In this document: piece by piece, positions 16,324 to 24,703 of the stretch
Layout of the letters: every line of letters begins with the position of its first letter
Numbering within the stretch: the first letter of the stretch is position 1
Assembly: GCA_963702075.1 (NCBI GenBank)
Contig: OY969703.1
Coordinates: 620,001 to 684,000, forward strand
Length of the DNA: 64,000 nucleotides
Source of the DNA: VAYN01 sp963702075
GTDB lineage: Bacteria > Actinomycetota > Thermoleophilia > Solirubrobacterales > 70-9
Direction of reading: 5' to 3'
Notes under the pieces: generated by a model
What the model saw: only the letters and a program-made list of their open reading frames with translations
Databases searched by the model: none
What the model was told of the DNA's origin: nothing
Translations under genes and position numbers: made by a program

Positions 16324-17964
16324 ATGACGACCGACGGCTCCGGGGCCCAGGAGGCCCATCAGACGATCGCGCCGCTGGTCGGCCCTGACGACGAGCGCGT
16401 CTTCACCGACTCCGGTATCGAGATCGATGCCCTCTACGACGAGGGCGACGTCGCCCCGGGCCTGCAGGAGCGCCTCGGCGAGCCCGGGCAGCCGCCGTTC
16501 ACCCGCGGCATCCACGAGGGGATGTACCGGGACCGGCTCTGGACGATGCGCCAGTACGCCGGTTTCGCCTCGCCCGAGGACACCAACGAGCGCTACCGCT
16601 ACCTGATCGAGAACGGCTCGACCGGGCTCTCGATGGCCTTCGACCTGCCGACCCAGCTCGGCCGCGACTCCGACGACCCGCTCTGCCACGGCGAGGTCGG
16701 CCGCACCGGCGTCCCGATCGACACGATCGAGGACATGCGGATCTGCTTCGACCAGATCCCGCTCGACGGCGTCTCCACCTCGATGACGATCAATGCCCCG
16801 GCGGCGGTCCTGCTGCTGCTCTACGAGCTGGTCGGCGAGGAACAGGGAGTGCCCTCCGAAAAGCTCCGCGGCACGGTCCAGAACGACGTGCTGAAGGAGT
16901 ACATGGCCCGCGGCAACTACATCTACCCGCCGGAGTCGACGATGCGGCTGACCACGGACATCTTCGAGTACTGCCACGAGAACGTGCCGAAATGGAACAC
17001 GATCTCGATCTCCGGCTACCACATCCGCGAGAAGGGCTGCTCGGCCGTGCAGGAGGTGGCGTTCACGCTCTCCAATGCGATCGCCTACGTCGAAGCGGCG
17101 CTGGAGCGGGGGCTGAAGATCGACGAGTTCGCCCCGCGTCTCGCCTTCTTCTTCAACGGCCACAACAACGTCTTCCAGGAGATCGCCAAGTTCCGGGCAG
17201 TGCGACGGATGTGGGCGAAAATCGTCAAAGAGCGCTTCGGCTCCGAGAACCCGAAATCGCAGCAGATCCGCTTCCACACCCAGACGGGCGGAGTGACGCT
17301 GCAGGCCCAGCAGCCGGAGGTCAACATCATCCGCGTCGCCCTGCAGGGCTTCGCCGCGGTCTGCGGCGGCACCCAGTCGCTGCACACCAATGGGTTCGAC
17401 GAGGCATTGGCGCTGCCGACCGAGCGCTCGGCCCGGATCGCCCTGCGCACCCAGCAGGTGATCGCCTATGAGTCCGGCGCCGCCGACACCGTCGATCCCT
17501 TTGCCGGCTCCTACTTCGTCGAGTCGCTGACCGACGAGGTCGAAGCCCGCTCCTGGGAGCTGATGGACAAGGTCGAAGAGCTCGGCGGCTCGGTCGAGGC
17601 GCTGGAGTTCATGCAGCGCGAGATCGAGGAGTCGGCGCTCAGCTACCACGAGCGCTATAAGAGCGGCCAGGATGTGATCGTGGGCGTGAACAAGTTCGTC
17701 ACCGACCAGGTCGACGACGTCGACATCCTCAAGGTCGACCCCGAGTCCGAGCAGCGCCAGCTGACTCGCCTGGCGGCCTTCAAGGAGAACCGCGACCAGG
17801 CCGAGGTCGAGGCCAAGCTCGACTCCCTGCGCGACGTCGCCCGCGGCGACGGCAACCTCCTCCACCCGATCCGCGCCGCCCTCAAAGCCAACGCCTCGAT
17901 CGGCGAGGTCTGCGGCGCCATGCGCGAGGTCTTCGGCGAATACAAGGGCGGCGCTTTCTTCTAA
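16324..17964 (+). CDS. Methylmalonyl-CoA mutase, catalytic subunit (separate B12 subunit type)
   Basis: A 546-residue alpha subunit of an adenosylcobalamin-dependent acyl-CoA mutase, which interconverts methylmalonyl-CoA and succinyl-CoA. Motifs include YRDRLWTMRQYAGFASPEDT, GLSMAFDLPTQLGRD, TVQNDVLKEYMARG, SGYHIREKG and HTNGFDEALALP. The Tyr in RQYAGF favours methylmalonyl-CoA over isobutyryl-CoA, where Phe is usual. The chain stops after the TIM barrel and lacks the B12-binding domain (DxHxxG), which must come from a separate small subunit not in the window. The acyl-CoA carboxylase gene 1.2 kb downstream supports a propionate/methylmalonate pathway. Confidence 0.9.
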   Translation: MTTDGSGAQEAHQTIAPLVGPDDERVFTDSGIEIDALYDEGDVAPGLQERLGEPGQPPFTRGIHEGMYRDRLWTMRQYAGFASPEDTNERYRYLIENGSTGLSMAFDLPTQLGRDSDDPLCHGEVGRTGVPIDTIEDMRICFDQIPLDGVSTSMTINAPAAVLLLLYELVGEEQGVPSEKLRGTVQNDVLKEYMARGNYIYPPESTMRLTTDIFEYCHENVPKWNTISISGYHIREKGCSAVQEVAFTLSNAIAYVEAALERGLKIDEFAPRLAFFFNGHNNVFQEIAKFRAVRRMWAKIVKERFGSENPKSQQIRFHTQTGGVTLQAQQPEVNIIRVALQGFAAVCGGTQSLHTNGFDEALALPTERSARIALRTQQVIAYESGAADTVDPFAGSYFVESLTDEVEARSWELMDKVEELGGSVEALEFMQREIEESALSYHERYKSGQDVIVGVNKFVTDQVDDVDILKVDPESEQRQLTRLAAFKENRDQAEVEAKLDSLRDVARGDGNLLHPIRAALKANASIGEVCGAMREVFGEYKGGAFF

Positions 17965-18011
17965 CGAGTGGCGACTTTTGGGGGCTATGGCGCCCATAAC
18001 TCGCCACTCGT
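17964..18011 (+). terminator. Inverted repeat after the mutase gene
   Basis: The perfect 11-bp arms ACGAGTGGCGA (17964-17974) and TCGCCACTCGT (18001-18011) start at the last base of the mutase stop codon and enclose an inner GC-rich pairing. No U-tract follows, so a transcription-stopping role is only likely. The arm shares GCCACTCG with the loops of the hairpins at 43.2 and 48.2 kb. Confidence 0.5.
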
Positions 18012-18079
18012 CATCTGAACGGTCCTTCTCATCCGCCCGCAGGGGAAGGAACCCGGCCGATGCGGTGGAAGCCGGGGCC

Positions 18080-18289
18080 ATGATCGAGGTCTCGAGGACG
18101 TTGATGAAGTCCGAGCCTGAGCTGGCGGCGCTGGTCCAGAAGGTCGAAGGGCTCGAGGTGACGATGGCCGAGAAGGGCTTTGGGACGCGGGTGGAGCTGC
18201 GCGCCTCGGAGCAGTCTGGTCTTGCTGAGGCCGATCTCGAAGCAGTGCTCGACCGACTGGCAGAGCCGCAACGGCGGCCCTTCAGCTGA
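18080..18289 (+). CDS. Small hypothetical protein, possible shortened SRPBCC relative
   Basis: A 69-residue protein beginning MIEVSRTLMKSEPELAALV and ending LEAVLDRLAEPQRRPFS. The N-terminus and the middle GFGTRVELRA resemble, from memory, the first and last parts of SRPBCC/polyketide-cyclase-like proteins of about 140 residues, as if the middle were missing. I cannot verify that alignment here. The ATG at 18080 has GGAAG nine bases upstream. It could be a genuine small protein or a remnant. It ends 67 bp before the next gene on the same strand. Confidence 0.5.
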   Translation: MIEVSRTLMKSEPELAALVQKVEGLEVTMAEKGFGTRVELRASEQSGLAEADLEAVLDRLAEPQRRPFS

Positions 18290-18356
18290 GCCCTATGAGC
18301 TTGAAACCGATCCCAACTCGGCCGGCTGCGTCCGGCCCGGAAAGTGAGTCGAGAAC

Positions 18357-19016
18357 GTGACCACGCTGAAGCGCCACCTTTCGGTGGCGAACGTCTTGTC
18401 CTGCATCGCCCTCTTCGTCGCCCTCGGCGGCGTCGCCTACGCGGCGGTGAAGATCCCGCCGAACGCGATCAAGTCGCGGAACATCGCCAACCAGGCGGTG
18501 ACCAATCCGAAGATCAAGCGCGAAGCGGTCACCTCCGGGAAAATCCGCAACGGCGGCGTCAACTCGGTCGACCTCGGCGCTGGCCAGGTGACCAACGAAA
18601 AGCTCGGCACCGGTGCGGTCACCGGCAAGAAGATCGCCAAGAAAGCCGTCTCCGAAAGGACGATCGCCAACGAAGCGGTGACGGTCGGCAAAATCGGCAA
18701 AGAAGCGGTCGACGCCTCGAAGATCTCGACCTCGCTCTGGGCGCAACTCGTGCGAAACGTCGCCTATGTCAACTCGAGCAGCGTCACCAACGGTGAACCG
18801 AACAAGACCGCTACGGCTGAATGCCCGAAGGGCAAGGAAGCGATCGGTGGCGGGGTGCGACTCGAAGGGGAACTCAAAGAAGTAGCAGTCACCGGCTCCT
18901 ACCCCGTCTCCAGCGGGAACTCGCGCACCGGCTGGTCCGGTGTCGCCCACGAGAGCGGCGCCGGCCCCTACGGCGACTGGTCGATCTTTGCCTTCGCCGT
19001 CTGCGCCGAACTTTGA
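18357..19016 (+). CDS. Secreted repeat protein (KI-N/GAV repeat stalk)
   Basis: A 219-residue exported protein with an N-terminal hydrophobic segment (VANVLSCIALFVALGGVAYA). Residues about 33-125 form short repeats of the type AIKSRNIANQAVTNPKIKREAVTS, which are predicted to build an elongated beta/stalk structure. A C-terminal globular domain follows, with two Cys (ATAECPKGKEAIGGGV and FAVCAEL). It is the same architecture as the protein at 53.3-54.0 kb, so these are paralogues. The start is GTG at 18357. A strong hairpin terminator follows. The function is likely at the cell surface but unknown. Confidence 0.8.
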   Translation: MTTLKRHLSVANVLSCIALFVALGGVAYAAVKIPPNAIKSRNIANQAVTNPKIKREAVTSGKIRNGGVNSVDLGAGQVTNEKLGTGAVTGKKIAKKAVSERTIANEAVTVGKIGKEAVDASKISTSLWAQLVRNVAYVNSSSVTNGEPNKTATAECPKGKEAIGGGVRLEGELKEVAVTGSYPVSSGNSRTGWSGVAHESGAGPYGDWSIFAFAVCAEL

Positions 19017-19070
19017 CCGGTCAGACGCCGATCCGCGCCACTGCGTAGGATCGGAAGGCATCGTGGAAGC

Positions 19071-19100
19071 ACGAGGGGCCCGCTCCGGCGGGCCCTTCGT
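19071..19100 (+). terminator. Rho-independent-like terminator
   Basis: A 13-bp stem (ACGAGGGGCCCGC, 19071-19083, pairing with 19088-19100 through one G-T pair) with a TCCG loop lies 55 bp after the secreted repeat protein stop. Only a weak T-rich run follows. Confidence 0.65.
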
Positions 19101-19181
19101 CTGTCTGAGGACGCGTCGGCCCGCGCGCAAATAGAATGCTGCGGCCCGCCCGCAAGCTGTTCCGGCAGGCACCCGACCACC

Positions 19182-20750
19182 ATGCGCGAGAGAAACCCCG
19201 AAACCCACGAGGAGAAGCTCTCCTACCTGCGCGAGCTGCGCGAGGCCGCGGTCCACTCGGCCTCCGAGGCCGCGGTTGAGAAGCAGCACGCGAAGGGGAA
19301 GATGACCGCCCGCGAGCGGATCGAGAAGCTGCTCGACCCCGGCTCATTCGAGGAGCTCGACACCTTCGTCCGCCACCGCACCTACGACTTCGAGATGCAG
19401 AAGAACCGGCCCTGGGGCGACGCCGTCGTCACCGGGCACGGGACGATCGACGGCCGCACCGTCTTCGTCTTCTCGCAGGACTTCACGGTCTTCGGCGGCA
19501 GCCTCGGCGAGGTGATGTCGGAGAAGATGTGCAAGGTGATGGACCTGGCCGCCCAGGTCGGGGCGCCGGTGATCGGGATCAACGACTCCGGTGGCGCCCG
19601 GATCCAGGAGGGGGTCGTCTCGCTCGGCGCCTACGGCGACGTCTTCGTCCGCAACGTCCAGTGCTCGGGCGTGATCCCGCAGATCAGCGTGATCATGGGC
19701 CCCTGCGCCGGCGGCGCCGTCTACTCGCCGGCGATGACCGACTTCATCTTCATGGTCAAAGAGACCTCGCACATGTTCATCACCGGCCCGGAAGTGATCA
19801 AAACCGTGACCGGCGAGGAAGTCGAGTTCGAGGAGCTCGGCGGGGCGATGAGCCACAACTCGAAGTCCGGCGTCGCCCACTTTGCCTCCGAGGACGAGGA
19901 GAGCTGCCTCGAGGACGTGCGCTACCTGATGAGCTTCCTGCCCTCGAACAACCTCGAGGCGCCGCCGCGCTTCGAGCCGAGCGACGATCCAGAGCGCGAA
20001 GACGACGAGCTCGACACCCTCGTCCCCAACGACCCGCAGAAGCCCTACGACATGCGCGACGTGATCGCCCGCGTCGTCGACGACGAGGAGTTCTTCGAGG
20101 TCCACGAGCACTTCGCCAAGAACATCGTCTGCGGCTTCTCCCGGCTCGACGGCTATCCGGTCGGGATCGTCGGCAACCAGCCTGCCTTCCTCGCCGGGGT
20201 GCTCGACATCGAGGCCTCCGAGAAGGCGGCCCGGTTCGTGCGGACTTGCGATTGCTACAACATCCCGATCCTCACCTTCACCGACGTCCCGGGCTTCCTC
20301 CCCGGGACCGACCAGGAGTGGAACGGGATCATCCGCCACGGCGCCAAGCTGCTCTACGCCTTCACCGAGGCGACGGTCCCGAAGCTCACCGTCGTCACCC
20401 GCAAGGCCTACGGCGGCGCCTACGACGTCATGAACTCGAAGCACATGCTGGCCGACTACAACATCGCCTGGCCGACCGCCGAGGTCGCCGTGATGGGCCC
20501 CGAGGGCGCCGTCAACATCATCTACCGCAAAGACATCGCCAACTCGCCGACCCCCGACGAGCGCCGCCAGAAACTGATCGACGACTACAAAGCCCACTTC
20601 GCCAACCCCTACTCGGCGGCGGAGCGCGGCTACATCGACGACGTCATCGAGCCCCGCCAGACCCGCCCCAAGCTGATCCGCGCCCTCCGCATGCTCCAGT
20701 CCAAGCGCGTCGACCAGCCGAAGCGCAAGCACGGCAACATCCCGCTCTAA
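19182..20750 (+). CDS. pccB: Acyl-CoA carboxylase beta subunit (propionyl-CoA carboxylase type)
   Basis: A 522-residue carboxyltransferase subunit that transfers carboxyl from biotin to an acyl-CoA, usually propionyl-CoA, giving methylmalonyl-CoA. The signatures are KMTARERIEKLLDPGSFEE near the N-terminus, GTIDGRTVFVFSQDFTVFGGS, SGGARIQEGVVSL, GPCAGGAVYSPA and, in the C-terminal half, DVPGFLPGTDQEWNGIIRHG and RKAYGGAYDVM. The length matches the family. It is downstream of a methylmalonyl-CoA mutase subunit, which supports the propionate route to succinyl-CoA. No biotin carboxylase/carrier gene is adjacent. Acetyl-CoA or longer acyl-CoA substrates remain possible. Confidence 0.93.
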   Translation: MRERNPETHEEKLSYLRELREAAVHSASEAAVEKQHAKGKMTARERIEKLLDPGSFEELDTFVRHRTYDFEMQKNRPWGDAVVTGHGTIDGRTVFVFSQDFTVFGGSLGEVMSEKMCKVMDLAAQVGAPVIGINDSGGARIQEGVVSLGAYGDVFVRNVQCSGVIPQISVIMGPCAGGAVYSPAMTDFIFMVKETSHMFITGPEVIKTVTGEEVEFEELGGAMSHNSKSGVAHFASEDEESCLEDVRYLMSFLPSNNLEAPPRFEPSDDPEREDDELDTLVPNDPQKPYDMRDVIARVVDDEEFFEVHEHFAKNIVCGFSRLDGYPVGIVGNQPAFLAGVLDIEASEKAARFVRTCDCYNIPILTFTDVPGFLPGTDQEWNGIIRHGAKLLYAFTEATVPKLTVVTRKAYGGAYDVMNSKHMLADYNIAWPTAEVAVMGPEGAVNIIYRKDIANSPTPDERRQKLIDDYKAHFANPYSAAERGYIDDVIEPRQTRPKLIRALRMLQSKRVDQPKRKHGNIPL

Positions 20751-20799
20751 GCGCCGTTTTACCTCTGTCGTTCAGCAGGACGGGGGAGAGAAGCAGTGA

Positions 20800-20837
20800 G
20801 TTGTTCCTTATGCCTGTATGGCGGGCAGAAGGAACAG
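20800..20837 (+). repeat. Hairpin repeat copy A (GTTGTTCC family)
   Basis: A 38-base near-palindrome beginning GTTGTTCCTTATGCC, with a GTAT loop and ending AGAAGGAACAG. Two further copies lie at 21639 and 21701, all with the GTAT loop in the same orientation. It overlaps the start of the broken DUF559-type gene. Confidence 0.7.
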
Positions 20838-21650
20838 GAGAGGGGAAGTTTGGAGTGCGGTCGCGTGCATCGCGGAGAGGCAGCACGGAGTCGTCTCGCG
20901 CGATCAGCTGCGAAGCGCCGGGCTCACCAAGGCGGCGATCGAGGATGGGATAGCCGCAGGCAGGCTCTACCCGTTGTTCCGATCGACCTTCGGGGTGAGT
21001 CATTCAAGGTCGAATCGAAATAGTCGCCCCTGTCGAAGCAGGGCGAAAGTTTCGGGGAATCAGGCGGCGCTTCGTGCCGCCCCCGCCGCCTGAGCAGATC
21101 ACGCACAGGGGTGGGATCCCCTGCACGACGCCATCTCGCACGATCATCCACGTCGCGCGGTTGGCAGGGCCAAAGCTGCTTGCCGACACTGTCGAGCAGG
21201 CGGCTGTCCTCGAAGTCCTCAACGTGCCGGAGATCGACGGCATCCTCTTCGAAAGTCGCCGCCGCGGGGCGAAGAAATTGAATCGGGTTCTCGAACCCTG
21301 GCGGCGGTATTTGCCCCGCGTCCGCGTACGGAGCCGGATGGAGGCGAAGATGCTGCCGCTCCTGACCCACCGCAACCTGCCGATCCCGGAGTGCGACGTG
21401 AAGCTGAGAAATCGACCGGGAGATCTTCGAGGTGGACTTCCTCTGGCGCGACCAGAAGGTTGTGGTCGAAACCGACGGTGGTAGATACCACGACAACCCG
21501 GTTGCGCAGGCCCGGGACGGGAATCGGAACCGGGTGCTGGCACGGGCTGGCTACCGTGTCCCGCGAATCGGCTGGTGCGAGCTTCGCGACGAACCCGACC
21601 GAGCTATCGCCGAGATCCGCCACCTCCTCTCCTCGCCAGTTGTTCTTTAA
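20818..21650 (+). pseudogene. Broken AbiEi/DUF559-domain (Vsr-like endonuclease fold) gene
   Basis: Three frames together spell most of one protein. Frame 1 (20818 to about 21005) has the winged-helix N-terminus HGVVSRDQLRSAGLTKAAI followed by AGRLYPLFRSTFGV, typical of AbiEi-like antitoxin domains fused to DUF559. Frame 2 (about 21110-21425) continues with HVARLAGPKLLADTVEQAAV and the helical middle. Frame 3 (about 21430-21650) carries the endonuclease-like core EVDFLWRDQKVVVETDG and ends RHLLSSPVVL. Between frames 1 and 2 a hairpin-rich stretch (CAGGCGGCG/CGCCGCCTG at 21061-21092; CAGGGG/CCCCTG at 21105-21123) replaces expected protein sequence. A frameshift near 21415-21425 separates frames 2 and 3. 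Hairpin repeats flank it on both sides. Confidence 0.75.
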
Positions 21651-21676
21651 GCTCGTATCGCAAGCAAAAGGAACAG
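21639..21676 (+). repeat. Hairpin repeat copy B (GTTGTTCC family)
   Basis: Begins GTTGTTCTTTAAGCTC, loop GTATCG, ends AAAAGGAACAG. It overlaps the last bases of the broken DUF559-type gene. Same orientation as copies A and C. Confidence 0.7.
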
Positions 21677-21700
21677 CTAGCTCGGGTGTCCTAAGTTTCG

Positions 21701-21739
21701 GCTGTTCCTTTTGCCGGTATAGCGCGCAAAAGGAACAGC
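21701..21739 (+). repeat. Hairpin repeat copy C, also downstream of potC
   Basis: The most perfect copy: GCTGTTCCTTTTGC pairs with GCAAAAGGAACAGC around GGTATAGC. It lies 11 bp beyond the potC stop codon on the minus strand, where it could stop or protect that transcript. It is 24 bp from copy B. Confidence 0.75.
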
Positions 21740-21749
21740 TTGCGATGAC

Positions 21750-22598
21750 CTAGGGAACAGCCGTTGCCTCGGTCTCGACGCCACCGCCGCCACCCCGTCC
21801 GGGGGCGCCGGCGTCTTCGCCGCCGAGGCGGTGGGCGAGGTAGACGGGGATGATCGAGATCAGGATCGTCAGCACGGCTACGGCATTGACTATGGGGAGT
21901 TCGTGGGGGCGGAAGAGGTTGGAGAAGATCCAGATCGGGAGGGTCTGTTCGCCGGCGCCGATCGTGAAGTTGGTGACGATGATCTCGTCGAAGGAGAGGG
22001 CGAAGGCGAGTAGGCCGCCGGCGATTAGGGCGCTTTTCATCCCCGGGAAGGTGACGTAGCGGAAGGTCTGCCAGGTATGGGCGCCGAGGTCGGCCGAAGC
22101 CTCCTCGTAGGAGCCCGAGAGCCGACGCAGGCGGGCGACGGCGTTGTTGTAGACGACGACGATGCAGAAGGTCGCGTGGCCGACGATGACGGTGAAGAGG
22201 CTGAGCGGCACGTTCAGCACCTGGGTGAAGGTGTTGCTGATCGCGACGCCGGTGACGATCCCCGGCAGGGCGATCGGCAGGATCACCAGGAAGCTGATCG
22301 TCTCGCGCCCGAAGAAGCGGTGGCGCGCCACCGCCAGGGAGGCGAGCGTCCCCAGCACCAGCGCGATCGCCGTCGCCGCGATCCCGGCTTTGATCGAGGT
22401 GACGAAGGCTTCGCGCGCGGCTTCGTTTTCGAACGCCTTCGAGAACCATTCCGTGGTGAAGCCGGGCGGCGGCCAGGCGAGGATCTTGCTCGAGTTGAAG
22501 GCGTAGAGGAAGATCGCCGCCAGCGGCAGGTAGATGAAGGCGAGGCCCGCCCCGACGGCGATCCGCAGCAGCGCTTGTGCGCGTCGCGAGAGCCTCAT
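21750..22598 (-). CDS. potC: Polyamine ABC transporter permease PotC
   Basis: A 282-residue inner-membrane permease with about six helices. The binding-protein-dependent transport signature lies in the segment AVARLRRLSGSYEEASADLG, which contacts the ATPase. The N-terminal half (LAFIYLPLAAIFLYAFNSSK) is typical of PotC. It carries substrate with PotB, driven by PotA. The ATG overlaps the PotB stop by 4 bp (ATGA), so it is translated coupled. It is the last gene of the potABCD-type operon (order A-D-B-C) and ends in a Gly-rich tail followed by a hairpin repeat. Confidence 0.9.
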   Translation of the reverse strand: MRLSRRAQALLRIAVGAGLAFIYLPLAAIFLYAFNSSKILAWPPPGFTTEWFSKAFENEAAREAFVTSIKAGIAATAIALVLGTLASLAVARHRFFGRETISFLVILPIALPGIVTGVAISNTFTQVLNVPLSLFTVIVGHATFCIVVVYNNAVARLRRLSGSYEEASADLGAHTWQTFRYVTFPGMKSALIAGGLLAFALSFDEIIVTNFTIGAGEQTLPIWIFSNLFRPHELPIVNAVAVLTILISIIPVYLAHRLGGEDAGAPGRGGGGGVETEATAVP

Positions 22599-23482
22599 AC
22601 GTGCTCGAAGGCGCCGAGCTTGCGGGCGACCAGGAGGTAGGCGATCATCACCACGATCGGGACGAGCGCCAGGGCCGCCGCCAGCGGCTGGTTGTTGGCG
22701 ATGTTGTTGAAGATGACGTTGCCGATGAACTGCTCGTTGGAGACCAGGCGCGGGGTGATGTAGTCGCCGAGGGTCAGCGAGAAGGTGAAGATCGAACCGG
22801 CGACGACGGCCGGGAAGCTGAGCGGCAGGATCACCCGCCGGAAGGTGGTGAAGGGGGAGGCGCCGAGGTCCTCGGAGGCGCTGATCAGCGAGTTCGGGAT
22901 CCGCTCCAGCCCGGCGTAGATCGGCAGGATCATGTACGGCAGCCAGAGGTAGCTGAAGACGAGCCAGACGGCGGTCATCCCGTAGCCGGGGGTGTCGAGG
23001 CCGATCGGGCTGAGCGCCCAGTGCAGGAGCCCGTCGGAGGAGAGGATCGTGCGCCAGGCGTAGACCTTGACCAGATAGCTGGACCAGAGCGGCAGCAGGA
23101 TGCCGACCACCAGCAGGGCTTTGCCGCGCCGGCTCGCCACCTTCGCCATGTAGAAGGCGATCGGGAAGGCGATGATCGCGTCGGTGATCGTGACCAGGAG
23201 CGCGGTGCGGACGGTCCGCCAGACGATTTCCCGGTAGACCGGTTCGTTGAACAGCGTTTCGAAGTTTTCGAGGGTGTAGTTCTTGACTACGAGCCCGCTA
23301 AGCGGATCGACCGACCAGAAGGCGGTGATCAGCAGGATCGCCAGCGAGCCCAGGTAGCCGATCACCAGCCAGCCGACCGGGCCGGCCAGCAGCGCCCCTA
23401 CCTGCAGGCGCCGGCGGCCCTGGAAGAGGCCGGCGAGCCGATGACCCACCGACCTCCTCTGCAAAGCCGCACCAGATGCCAT
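22595..23482 (-). CDS. potB: Polyamine ABC transporter permease PotB
   Basis: A 295-residue permease with about six transmembrane helices and the EAA-loop segment PNSLISASEDLGASPFTTFR. The N-terminal extension before the first helix (ALLAGPVGWLVIGYLGSLAILL) is short and basic. It pairs with PotC to form the channel of a spermidine/putrescine-type importer. It sits 18 bp after potD and overlaps potC by 4 bp. Polyamine specificity is inferred from family and operon order. Confidence 0.9.
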   Translation of the reverse strand: MASGAALQRRSVGHRLAGLFQGRRRLQVGALLAGPVGWLVIGYLGSLAILLITAFWSVDPLSGLVVKNYTLENFETLFNEPVYREIVWRTVRTALLVTITDAIIAFPIAFYMAKVASRRGKALLVVGILLPLWSSYLVKVYAWRTILSSDGLLHWALSPIGLDTPGYGMTAVWLVFSYLWLPYMILPIYAGLERIPNSLISASEDLGASPFTTFRRVILPLSFPAVVAGSIFTFSLTLGDYITPRLVSNEQFIGNVIFNNIANNQPLAAALALVPIVVMIAYLLVARKLGAFEHV

Positions 23483-23500
23483 TTTTTAGAGCCTGCCGGA

Positions 23501-24703
23501 CTAGCCTTTGATCGACGTCCAGGCTTTCACCCAGTCGTTGTAGTCCATGCAGTCTTCTTCGCCGTTGCCGCAGTCGGCCAGCGGGGTTTCCCAGTAGTAG
23601 ACCCGCTTCCAGAAGTCCGGTTCTTCGGCGTGGTATTCCGCGCAGAAGTTCGGATTCTTGGTTTCTTCGCAGGCTTTTTCCTGGGCCGGCGCCTCGCCGA
23701 AGTATTCGGCGACCTCGGCGTTGACTTTCGGTTCGATGATCCAGTTCATCCATTCGTACATGCAATTCGGATGCTTGGCGTCCTTGGCGATCATCCAGGT
23801 GTCTGACCAGCCGGTCGCACCCTCCTTCGGCAGGAAGCCCTGGCTCGCCGGGCTGGCTTTGACCGGCACGCCTTCTTCCTTGAGGGCGAAGTACTGGTAC
23901 TGCCAGGTGGTGCCGACGACGTTGTCGCCGTTGGCGAAGCCGGAGATCTGCTTCGCCGCTTCCCCCCAGTATTCGCCGACGTTCGGCTGCTGTTCCTTCA
24001 GCAGTTCGACCGCCGCGTTGAACTGTTCTTCGTTCAGCTCGTAGGGGTTTTCGATCCCCAGGCTCGATTCATGGGCCTTCAGGTAGACCGCCGCTTCGGC
24101 GATCAACATCGGATCGTCGTACTGGCTGATCCTGCCCTTGTATTTGGCCGCGACCTTGGGGTCCATGGTCACGTTCCAGGAGGTCGGCGCCGGTTCGACG
24201 TCGCTCCCGTTCCACATCAGCAAGTTGGCGCCGCGGCCGTGTGGGATGCCGTAATTGACACCTTCGAAGGTGTTGTACGGCTGGTCCTTGAGGTCGCTGA
24301 AGACCGTCTTGTAGTTGGGGACGAGGTCGGTGTTGACGGGCGCCACGTAGCCGGCGGCGACGAGGCGGGCGGTCGCGTTGCCGGAGGCGGAGACACCGTC
24401 GTATTGCCCGGTGCTCATCAGTTTCACCATTTCGTCGGAGGTGCCGGCGACCTTGTCGTTGACCTTGCAGCCGGTCTTCTGTTCGAACGGCTTGCTCCAT
24501 TCGGGTTCGACGTAGCCGGCCCAGGAGATCAGGCTGACTTCGCCCTCGCCTTTGCCGAGCTTCTGCAGGGCTTCTTCGCTGCTGCCCCCGCTGGTGCTGC
24601 TGCTGCCACCGCCGCCACAACCGGCGATCGCGAGCATGCTCACTACCAGGACTGCGAGGACGAGCCACGCCGCGCGGGCGGGATTGCCATCCCTTCTCCT
24701 CAT
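23501..24703 (-). CDS. potD: Extracellular polyamine-binding lipoprotein PotD
   Basis: A 400-residue solute-binding protein with a lipoprotein signal (LAIAGCGGGG) and a Ser-rich linker, so it is anchored outside the membrane. The family features are EVSLISWAGYVEPEW at the start of the mature domain, AGTSDEMVKLMSTGQYDGV, and NFCAEYHAEEPDFWKRVYYW near the end. The ATG at 24701-24703 follows AGGAGGTAGCACC and overlaps the PotA stop (ATGA). The binding pocket residues are not assigned, so spermidine versus putrescine or another cation is open. Confidence 0.9.
   Translation of the reverse strand: MRRRDGNPARAAWLVLAVLVVSMLAIAGCGGGGSSSTSGGSSEEALQKLGKGEGEVSLISWAGYVEPEWSKPFEQKTGCKVNDKVAGTSDEMVKLMSTGQYDGVSASGNATARLVAAGYVAPVNTDLVPNYKTVFSDLKDQPYNTFEGVNYGIPHGRGANLLMWNGSDVEPAPTSWNVTMDPKVAAKYKGRISQYDDPMLIAEAAVYLKAHESSLGIENPYELNEEQFNAAVELLKEQQPNVGEYWGEAAKQISGFANGDNVVGTTWQYQYFALKEEGVPVKASPASQGFLPKEGATGWSDTWMIAKDAKHPNCMYEWMNWIIEPKVNAEVAEYFGEAPAQEKACEETKNPNFCAEYHAEEPDFWKRVYYWETPLADCGNGEEDCMDYNDWVKAWTSIKG

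Noticed and set aside
20800..21739. The three hairpin repeats as a CRISPR-like array
   Set aside because: Spacing is irregular (800 and 24 bp) and each unit is a self-contained palindrome rather than a repeat-spacer pattern.
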